From an uncultured Hungatella sp. (lineage in GTDB: Bacteria > Bacillota > Clostridia > Lachnospirales > Lachnospiraceae), in NCBI GenBank assembly GCA_910577935.1, contig CAJTOT010000005.1:1-11264 (forward strand): a stretch of 11,264 nt of DNA, read 5' to 3'. Below are positions 6,533-11,264 of this stretch, piece after piece (within the stretch, counting starts at the first letter, position 1; each line of letters opens with the position of its first letter). The notes under the pieces are model-generated. The model saw only the letters and a program-made list of their open reading frames with translations, did not search any database and was not told the origin of the DNA. The position numbers were made by a program, and so were the translations under genes.

Positions 6533-7694
6533 ACTGGCCATGAAAAGCATCAGAAGCAACAAGACCCGGTCCTTTCTCACTATGCTGGGGATCATCATCG
6601 GCGTGGCGTCGGTGATCATCCTGGTGAGCCTGGTCAACGCCTACATGTCCTATATGACCGAGAGCTTTGCCAGCCTGGGCACCAACCAGATCAACGTGAA
6701 CGTGACCAACCTGTCTTCCCGGTCTGTATCCGTGGATGAGATGTATGAATTTTATGAGGGGCAGGAGGAGATATTTGACAACATGTCTCCCATGGTCAGC
6801 GTGAACACCGTGGTAAAGCACGGCAGCGATTCCATGTCCTCCACAACCGTCATGGGCGTCAGCGAGGAATATCTGGACATCAAGGACTATGACCTGGCTC
6901 AGGGGCGCAATATCCAGTACTCCGACATCGTGTCCCGGCAAAAGGTGTGCGTGGCAGGGTACTATGTGGCCGCGGAGCTGTACGGGAGTCCGGAGAAGGC
7001 GGTGGACCAGACGGTGAAGATCGGCGGCTACGCTTACCGGATCGTGGGCGTGGCGGAGCGCCAGGACGAGGACGGCATGGACGACGGCGGCAATGATGAT
7101 TTTGTGTGGATGCCCTACAGCTGCGCCGTGAAAATGTCCAGAAACGCCAACATCGGAAGCTACATTTTCACCATACGGAGTCTGGACACTGCCTCCCGGG
7201 CCACGGATCTCATCAGCGGTTTTCTTGAGGAAATTTTTAAAAATGACGACCTGTACCGGGTGACGGCCATGAGCGAGATGCTGGATTCTCTTAATTCCAT
7301 GATCGCCATGGTGTCCGCGGGGCTGGGGGGGATCGCGGGCATCTCCCTGCTGGTGGCAGGCGTGGGGGTTATGAACATCATGCTGGTGTCGGTGACGGAG
7401 CGCACCAGGGAGATCGGAATCCGCAAGGCGCTGGGGGCGAGAAAAGGAGTGATACTGCAGCAGTTTGTCATCGAGGCGGCGGTCCAGAGCGCCATGGGGG
7501 GAGTCATCGGCATTATACTGGGAAGCGCGGCCACCACGGCGGTGGGGGCCGCGGCAGGCTTAAACGCCGTCCCCACCCCGTCGGCGGTGGTTATATCCTT
7601 CTCCGTGTCTGTGGCCATCGGCCTGTTCTTCGGCTACGCCCCCGCCAGAAGGGCGGCGGCATTAAACCCCATAGACGCCCTGAGAAGCGAGTAG
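6516..7694 (+). CDS. MacB/FtsX-type ABC permease
   Basis: This 392-residue permease has the four-helix FtsX/MacB layout. Helix 1 (about 20-40) is followed by a large extracytoplasmic domain (about 41-260) and three C-terminal helices (about 264-291, 317-340, 356-376). The cytoplasmic coupling helix ERTREIGIRKALGA (295-308) and the C-terminal ARRAAALNPIDALRSE are strongly conserved in this family. The ATPase is encoded separately, as in Bacillus YknY/YknZ, unlike fused Escherichia coli MacB. ATG 6516 lies inside the ATPase gene; the nearest Shine-Dalgarno-like GGAG (6500-6503) is about 12 bases away, so coupling probably helps translation. An acidic insert (ERQDEDGMDDGGNDD, 181-195) sits in the outer domain. 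The operon ends here at a strong terminator. Confidence 0.94.
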   Translation: MLQSFKLAMKSIRSNKTRSFLTMLGIIIGVASVIILVSLVNAYMSYMTESFASLGTNQINVNVTNLSSRSVSVDEMYEFYEGQEEIFDNMSPMVSVNTVVKHGSDSMSSTTVMGVSEEYLDIKDYDLAQGRNIQYSDIVSRQKVCVAGYYVAAELYGSPEKAVDQTVKIGGYAYRIVGVAERQDEDGMDDGGNDDFVWMPYSCAVKMSRNANIGSYIFTIRSLDTASRATDLISGFLEEIFKNDDLYRVTAMSEMLDSLNSMIAMVSAGLGGIAGISLLVAGVGVMNIMLVSVTERTREIGIRKALGARKGVILQQFVIEAAVQSAMGGVIGIILGSAATTAVGAAAGLNAVPTPSAVVISFSVSVAIGLFFGYAPARRAAALNPIDALRSE

Positions 7695-7706
7695 GAGGCA
7701 AAAGGG

Positions 7707-7736
7707 TTGACTTTTCCATAGAGATAGTGGTAAATT
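7707..7736 (+). promoter_or_regulatory. Candidate promoter for the dipeptidase unit
   Basis: TTGACT (7707-7712) matches a -35 box at five of six positions. TAAATT (7731-7736) matches a -10 box at four of six, and the spacer is 18 bases. The predicted start near 7743 falls at the foot of the terminator hairpin. No better promoter was found before the dipeptidase gene, but the -10 box is only fair. Confidence 0.5.
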
Positions 7737-7740
7737 AGGA

Positions 7741-7777
7741 AGGTGCCGCGGGGCCAAAAGGCTGCGGCGCCTTTTTT
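7741..7777 (+). terminator. Strong intrinsic terminator ending the exporter operon
   Basis: AGGTGCCGC (7741-7749) pairs with GCGGCGCCT (7764-7772), one pair being G/T. An inner GCC-AAAA-GGC (7753-7762) stacks on top, and T-run 7772-7777 follows. It ends the SLH/adaptor/ATPase/permease transcript. It also lies directly after the candidate promoter at 7707-7736, so it may act as an attenuator for the downstream dipeptidase. Confidence 0.87.
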
Positions 7778-7821
7778 CATATCGGAGGAATTATGCCGCT
7801 TATACGGCCCGCCGCAGGCGT

Positions 7822-7844
7822 AGAATCTGCCAGAGGCAGATTCT
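7822..7844 (+). repeat. Perfect ten-base-pair hairpin in the dipeptidase leader
   Basis: AGAATCTGCC (7822-7831) and GGCAGATTCT (7835-7844) are exact reverse complements around a three-base loop, followed by TATTTT. The run is interrupted by an A, so termination would be weak. The hairpin ends 14 bases before the AGGAGG of the dipeptidase. It may be a second attenuation element, an mRNA stabiliser or a copy of a dispersed small repeat. Confidence 0.7.
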
Positions 7845-7870
7845 TATTTTCAGGAAACAGGAGGATATTC

Positions 7871-8863
7871 ATGAGAGTCGTTGATATGCACTGTGATACC
7901 ATCTGCGAAATATATGAAGGACGGAAAAGAGGAGAGGAGGTGGGCCTTAGAACCAGCGGGCTTCACCTGGACCTGGAGAAGATGAAGAGGGGAGATTACG
8001 GTCTCCAGAACTTCGCCGTGTATGTCCATCTGAGAAGGACCGAAGAGCCCTTCCGCCAGGCCATGGAGATGATCGACCTGTTCTGCCGGGAGATGGAGGC
8101 CAACAAGGACCTAATCTCCCCTGTAACCTCCTATAAAGACATAGAGAACAACTGGAAGCAGAACCGGATGTCCGCCATGCTCACCATGGAGGAGGGGGGC
8201 GTCTGCCTGGGGGATGTCCGCCTGCTGCGGAATTTTTACCGGCTGGGCGTCCGGATGATGACACTGACCTGGAACTTTCCCAATGAGCTGGGATACTCGA
8301 ACCGGACGGTGGCGGAAGGCCCGGAGAAGGGCTGTTATCCCGACACAGAACACGGCCTGACGGAGAGGGGGCTGGAATTTCTGGCCGAGATGGAGCGTCT
8401 GGGCATGATCATCGACATCTCCCACTTAAACGACGCCGGCATCTGGGATGTGTTCAGCCACACCCGCAAACCTTTTGTCGCCAGCCACTCCAACGCCCGG
8501 GCTCTCGCCGGACATCCGCGGAACCTGACTGACGAGATGATCCGCTGTCTGGGGGAGAGAGGCGGCGTGGCGGGAATCAACTACTATGCCGGTTTTCTCC
8601 GGGACTGGAAGCCGGGGGAGGAGAAGGTCAGCCGCCTTTCCCACATGGTGTCCCACATGAAACATATGAAGAACACAGGCGGCATCGGATGCGTAGGTCT
8701 TGGGTCTGACTTTGACGGCATCGTCGGGACCCTGGAGCTGCGGGACGCCTCCTGCCTTCCCCTTCTGGAGGAGGAGATGAGAAGACAAGGCTTTCTTCCC
8801 TCCGAAATCCAGGCTGTCTTCCACGGCAATGTCCTGAGAGTATACAGGGAAATTTTGTCGTAA
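7871..8863 (+). CDS. Membrane/renal-type dipeptidase, peptidase family M19
   Basis: This 330-residue zinc enzyme should hydrolyse dipeptides. The family's di-zinc ligands are all present: HCD at 7-9 (H7, D9), the bridging Glu in MEEGG (about E108), SHLN (H185), ASHSNARA (H206) and GSDFDG (D280). The final NVLRVYREIL matches the usual C-terminal helix. No signal peptide is seen, so it is probably cytoplasmic. ATG 7871 is chosen because AGGAGG (7859-7864) lies six bases before it and the protein then opens directly with the conserved VDMHCDT. An in-frame ATG at 7793, with GGAGGA only three bases upstream, would add 26 residues with no family similarity. The upstream neighbour is terminated at 7777 and the next gene has its own promoter, so it appears to stand alone. 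Confidence 0.93.
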   Translation: MRVVDMHCDTICEIYEGRKRGEEVGLRTSGLHLDLEKMKRGDYGLQNFAVYVHLRRTEEPFRQAMEMIDLFCREMEANKDLISPVTSYKDIENNWKQNRMSAMLTMEEGGVCLGDVRLLRNFYRLGVRMMTLTWNFPNELGYSNRTVAEGPEKGCYPDTEHGLTERGLEFLAEMERLGMIIDISHLNDAGIWDVFSHTRKPFVASHSNARALAGHPRNLTDEMIRCLGERGGVAGINYYAGFLRDWKPGEEKVSRLSHMVSHMKHMKNTGGIGCVGLGSDFDGIVGTLELRDASCLPLLEEEMRRQGFLPSEIQAVFHGNVLRVYREILS

Positions 8864-8914
8864 AATCCGGCGCTTTACTGCGTTGAATTATTGGGAATTT
8901 AAAGTTATATAAGA

Positions 8915-8943
8915 TTGACGTTAAAGGATTTTTGTAGTATGAT
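8915..8943 (+). promoter_or_regulatory. Promoter of the ABC importer operon
   Basis: TTGACG (8915-8920) and TATGAT (8938-8943), each one base from consensus, are separated by exactly 17 bases in an AT-rich stretch. Transcription should begin near 8950, leaving a leader of about 60 bases. That leader contains a small hairpin, GTTCG (8953-8957) with CGAAC (8973-8977), but no recognised riboswitch or T-box. Confidence 0.85.
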
Positions 8944-9008
8944 AACACGTGAGTTCGAAAAAAGACTATTTGCGAACAGACTTTCATAGAGAAGGGGAGA
9001 ATTGCATT

Positions 9009-10022
9009 ATGAGAAAATCAGGAAAATTGGCGTCAATGATGCTGGCGGGAGCCATGGCTCTCTCGGCGGCCGGGTGCTCCGGCTCAGGCAGCGGAAGCGC
9101 CGCGACTACCGTAGCTGCCGATTCAGGTTCGGAGGCGTCGGATGGAAAGACCTACACCGTAGGCATCTGCCAGCTGGTGCAGCACGACGCTCTGGACGCG
9201 GCCACAAAGGGATTTATAGATGCCCTGAAGGAAGAATTGGGAGACGCGGTCACCTTTGACGAGCAGAACGCTCAGGGTGATTCCAACACCTGTTCTACCA
9301 TCATCAACAGCTTTGTGTCCGCCGACGTGGATCTGATTCTTGCCAACGCCACACCGGCCCTCCAGGCGGCCCAGGCAGGAACCAACGAGATTCCCATCCT
9401 GGGCACCTCTGTCACGGAGTACGGCGTGGCGCTGGGAATCGACAACTTTGACGGAACCGTGGGAGGCAACATCTCAGGAACCTCCGACCTGGCTCCTCTT
9501 GACGAGCAGGCGGCCATGCTCCAGGAGCTGTTCCCCGACGCCAAGAACGTGGGACTCCTCTACTGCTCCGCGGAGGCCAACTCCCAGTACCAGGTGGACA
9601 CGGTGAAGGCTGCCCTGGAGGATATGGGATACACCTGCGAGTACTATTCATTCTCTGACTCCAACGACCTGTCAACCGTTGTGACGAAAGCCGCGGAGGC
9701 CAGCGATGTCATCTATGTGCCCACGGACAACACGGCGGCTGCCGCCACGGAGATCATCGACAACGTGTGCCGTCCGGCAAAAGTTCCCGTCGTCGTCGGC
9801 GAGGAGGGAATCTGCGCGGGATGCGGGGTTGCCACCTTGTCCATCAGCTACTATGACCTGGGCGTGGGGACGGGAAAGATGGCCGCGAAGATCCTGAAGG
9901 GCGAAGCCGACATTTCCCAGATGCCCATCGAGTACGCGCCTCAGTTCACCAAGAAGTACAACAAGGCAATCTGCGAGGATCTGGGAATCCAGATTCCCGA
10001 CGGCTACGAGGCCATCGAGTAA
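9009..10022 (+). CDS. ABC importer substrate-binding lipoprotein (ABC_sub_bind family, COG2984)
   Basis: This 337-residue lipoprotein captures solute outside the membrane for the permease and ATPase encoded downstream. The signal peptide (1-22) ends in the lipobox SAAGC with lipidated C23, followed by a Ser/Gly/Ala-rich linker (24-46). The binding fold starts at KTYTVGICQLVQHDALDAA (47-65), a hallmark of this family, and runs to the C-terminus. Other typical blocks are GTSVTEYGVALG (132-143), VGLLYCSAEANS (181-192), DVIYVPTDN (233-241) and LSISYYDLG (277-285). ATG 9009 is chosen because AAGGGGAG (8992-8999) lies nine bases upstream and it gives a proper signal peptide; a GTG at 8949 in the same frame would spoil it. 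Relatives are often labelled tryptophan/tyrosine transporters, but the ligand here is unproven. Eight cysteines beside the lipidated one, including a CAGC pair at 269-272, are noteworthy. Confidence 0.93.
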   Translation: MRKSGKLASMMLAGAMALSAAGCSGSGSGSAATTVAADSGSEASDGKTYTVGICQLVQHDALDAATKGFIDALKEELGDAVTFDEQNAQGDSNTCSTIINSFVSADVDLILANATPALQAAQAGTNEIPILGTSVTEYGVALGIDNFDGTVGGNISGTSDLAPLDEQAAMLQELFPDAKNVGLLYCSAEANSQYQVDTVKAALEDMGYTCEYYSFSDSNDLSTVVTKAAEASDVIYVPTDNTAAAATEIIDNVCRPAKVPVVVGEEGICAGCGVATLSISYYDLGVGTGKMAAKILKGEADISQMPIEYAPQFTKKYNKAICEDLGIQIPDGYEAIE

Positions 10023-10059
10023 CTGAGACAACAGTTGGAAGAAGAGCTGCAAGCAGGGA

Positions 10060-10137
10060 GGCGGCGGGGCCGGTCCGGTCTGACCGGGCGGGCATCCGCC
10101 GTCCCCGGGGCTTTGCACAGGGTATGTCCCCCGGCGG
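10060..10137 (+). promoter_or_regulatory. GC-rich structured spacer with mutually exclusive helices
   Basis: The 140-base gap between binding protein and permease contains CCGGTC (10070-10075) pairing with GACCGG (10082-10087). The segment CCGCC (10096-10100) can pair either upstream with GGCGG (10060-10064) or downstream with GGCGG (10133-10137). The second fold is reinforced by GGGG (10107-10110) with CCCC (10128-10131). No T-run follows, so it is not a standard terminator. A likely role is protecting the binding-protein mRNA or reducing expression of the permease and ATPase. Confidence 0.55.
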
Positions 10138-10162
10138 ACCACCAACACCTAGGAGATAGATT

Positions 10163-11083
10163 ATGAATATTATGGTTTTATTTAATTCGCTGCCGGGCGC
10201 GGCGGCCCAGGGACTGATCTGGGGAATCATGGCCATCGGCGTGTATATTACCTACCGCATACTGGATGTGGCGGATCTGACCGTGGACGGTTCCATGTGC
10301 ACCGGCGGAGCGGTTTTTATTATGATGATGTTAAACGGAGGCAATGTGTGGGTCTGTATGGCAGCTGCCTTTGCCGCCGGCATGTTCTCCGGTCTTGTCA
10401 CCGGGCTGTTTCACACATTTATGGGAATTCCGGCCATACTGTCCGGAATTTTGACCCAGCTGGGGCTGTGGTCCGTGAATTTGAAAATAATGGGAAAGGC
10501 AAACCAGGCCATCAACGTGGACAAATACGATCTGCTGGTGTCTCTCCGGTTTATCAAAAACGTGCCTTTCTATAAAAATACAATTTTGCTTGTGTGTCTG
10601 ATCACTGTGGCGCTCATCGGGCTTTTGTACTGGTTTTTCGGAACGGAGCTGGGGTGTTCTCTCAGGGCCACGGGCTGCAACGACAAGATGGCGAGAGCCC
10701 AGGGGATCAACACGGATCTGGGCCGGGTCCTGGGGCTCATGATCTCCAACGGCCTGGTGGCTCTGTCCGGGTCCCTGCTCACCCAGTACCAGGGCTTCGC
10801 GGACATCAACATGGGCCGGGGCGCCATCGTCATCGGCCTGGCGGCGGTGATCATCGGCGAGGCGGTTTTCGGGAGAGTGTTCCGCAACTTCGGCTTTAAG
10901 CTGCTGGCGGTGTCCTTCGGCTCCATCATCTACTACCTGGTGCTTCAGGTGGTCATCTGGATGGGCATCGACACGGACCTTCTGAAACTTCTGTCCGCCC
11001 TTGTGGTGGCGGTGTTCCTGGCTGTTCCTGTGTGGCAGGAGCGGTATTTTTCAAAGCCTGTGAAGAAGGGAGGCAATTCCTGA
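10163..11083 (+). CDS. ABC importer permease, branched-chain-type (COG4120)
   Basis: This 306-residue, highly hydrophobic protein has about eight predicted membrane segments and belongs to the BPD_transp_2 group with LivH/M-like permeases. The cytoplasmic ATPase-contact loop is visible as GTELGCSLRATGCNDKMARA (160-179), followed by QGIN. DVADLTVDGSM near residues 35-45 and QGFADINMGRGAIVIGLAAV (210-229) are also typical of the COG4120 permeases that accompany COG2984 binding proteins. ATG 10163 follows AGGAG (10151-10155) by seven bases. The stop codon overlaps the ATPase start (TGATG), so the two are translationally coupled. It presumably works as a homodimer, since no second permease gene intervenes. 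Length appears complete. Confidence 0.92.
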   Translation: MNIMVLFNSLPGAAAQGLIWGIMAIGVYITYRILDVADLTVDGSMCTGGAVFIMMMLNGGNVWVCMAAAFAAGMFSGLVTGLFHTFMGIPAILSGILTQLGLWSVNLKIMGKANQAINVDKYDLLVSLRFIKNVPFYKNTILLVCLITVALIGLLYWFFGTELGCSLRATGCNDKMARAQGINTDLGRVLGLMISNGLVALSGSLLTQYQGFADINMGRGAIVIGLAAVIIGEAVFGRVFRNFGFKLLAVSFGSIIYYLVLQVVIWMGIDTDLLKLLSALVVAVFLAVPVWQERYFSKPVKKGGNS

Positions 11084-11264
11084 TGCTGGAGATCAAAAAC
11101 ATTTCAAAAACCTTTAATCCGGGGACAGTGAACGAGAAGCAGGCGCTCCGGGGATTGAGCCTGTCCCTGAAGGACGGGGACTTCGTGACGGTCATCGGCG
11201 GAAACGGCGCCGGAAAGTCCACGCTGCTCAACGCCATCGCCGGAACCTGGAAGGTAGATGAGGG
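11083..11264 (+). CDS. ABC importer ATPase, N-terminal part (COG1101-type), cut by window end
   Basis: Only the first 60 complete codons are present. The protein opens MLEIKNISKTFNPGTVNEKQ and contains a complete Walker A, GGNGAGKST, followed by LLNAIAG. The FNPGTVNEKQAL stretch is characteristic of ATPases paired with this permease and binding-protein type. ATG 11083 overlaps the permease stop, and AAGGGAGG (11066-11073) lies nine bases upstream. Signature and Walker B motifs would lie beyond the window, so completeness cannot be judged. Confidence 0.9.
   Translation, partial: MLEIKNISKTFNPGTVNEKQALRGLSLSLKDGDFVTVIGGNGAGKSTLLNAIAGTWKVDE

Noticed and set aside
5690..6637. Reverse-strand reading frame of 315 codons
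   Set aside because: It lies opposite the adaptor end, the complete ABC ATPase and the permease start, all with clear motifs. The translation is His/Leu/Arg-rich without any recognisable domain.
8864..8914. Terminator after the dipeptidase
   Set aside because: No stem of useful length followed by a T-run was found before the next promoter.
8949..9008. GTG start extending the binding protein by 20 residues
   Set aside because: It coincides with the predicted transcription start and would place charged residues before a proper lipoprotein signal peptide; ATG 9009 has its own ribosome binding site.
1..11264. CRISPR arrays, tRNAs, rRNAs, insertion sequences, prophage genes
   Set aside because: No regularly spaced repeats, tRNA-like folds, transposase or phage motifs, or terminal inverted repeats were seen.

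Overview
The window looks like a chromosomal segment of an anaerobic, Gram-positive Firmicute, most likely a GC-rich Lachnospiraceae/Clostridium-cluster-XIVa gut bacterium. The grounds are strong AGGAGG-type ribosome binding sites, GC-rich third codon positions, a RibU-type ECF riboflavin transporter behind an FMN riboswitch, an SLH-domain cell-wall protein, a lipoprotein-anchored ABC binding protein, and a MacA/MacB-like exporter with no outer-membrane partner. The genus is an inference. All convincing genes lie on the + strand and none shows a frameshift or a mobile-element scar.

Layout. (1) 1-134 holds no gene: a terminator-like hairpin and a second long hairpin. (2) 135-1068 is a riboflavin uptake unit: a consensus-like promoter, a complete FMN riboswitch, an intrinsic terminator as expression platform, then ribU. 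(3) 1077-2704 holds a ribU terminator whose hairpin physically overlaps the promoter and ribosome binding site of the next gene, a two-HKD cardiolipin synthase. (4) 2817-7694 is a tight four-gene operon: a secreted SLH-domain protein, an unusually long membrane-fusion adaptor with two tandem adaptor modules and a Gly/Met-rich tail, a MacB/LolD-type ATPase, and an FtsX/MacB-type permease. A strong terminator closes it. (5) 7871-8863 is an M19 (renal-type) dipeptidase with an odd leader: a promoter immediately followed by a terminator, then a perfect hairpin. (6) 8915 to the window end is an ABC importer of the COG2984/COG4120/COG1101 type: binding lipoprotein, a structured GC-rich spacer, permease and ATPase. 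The ATPase is cut by the window edge.

How the parts work together. The riboswitch shuts off ribU when FMN is plentiful. The SLH/adaptor/ATPase/permease set should form an energised export or stress-response complex in which the adaptor links the permease to the wall side and the SLH protein sits on secondary cell wall polymer; its substrate cannot be read from the sequence. The last operon should import a small organic solute; relatives are annotated as tryptophan/tyrosine-type transporters, but no T-box or other amino-acid-sensing leader was recognised here.

The most interesting candidate for something little described is the four-gene wall-anchored exporter, especially the internally duplicated adaptor. 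The nested terminator/promoter/RBS before cls, the dipeptidase leader and the mutually exclusive helices between the binding protein and its permease are the best regulatory leads. No CRISPR array, tRNA, rRNA, insertion sequence or prophage signal was seen.
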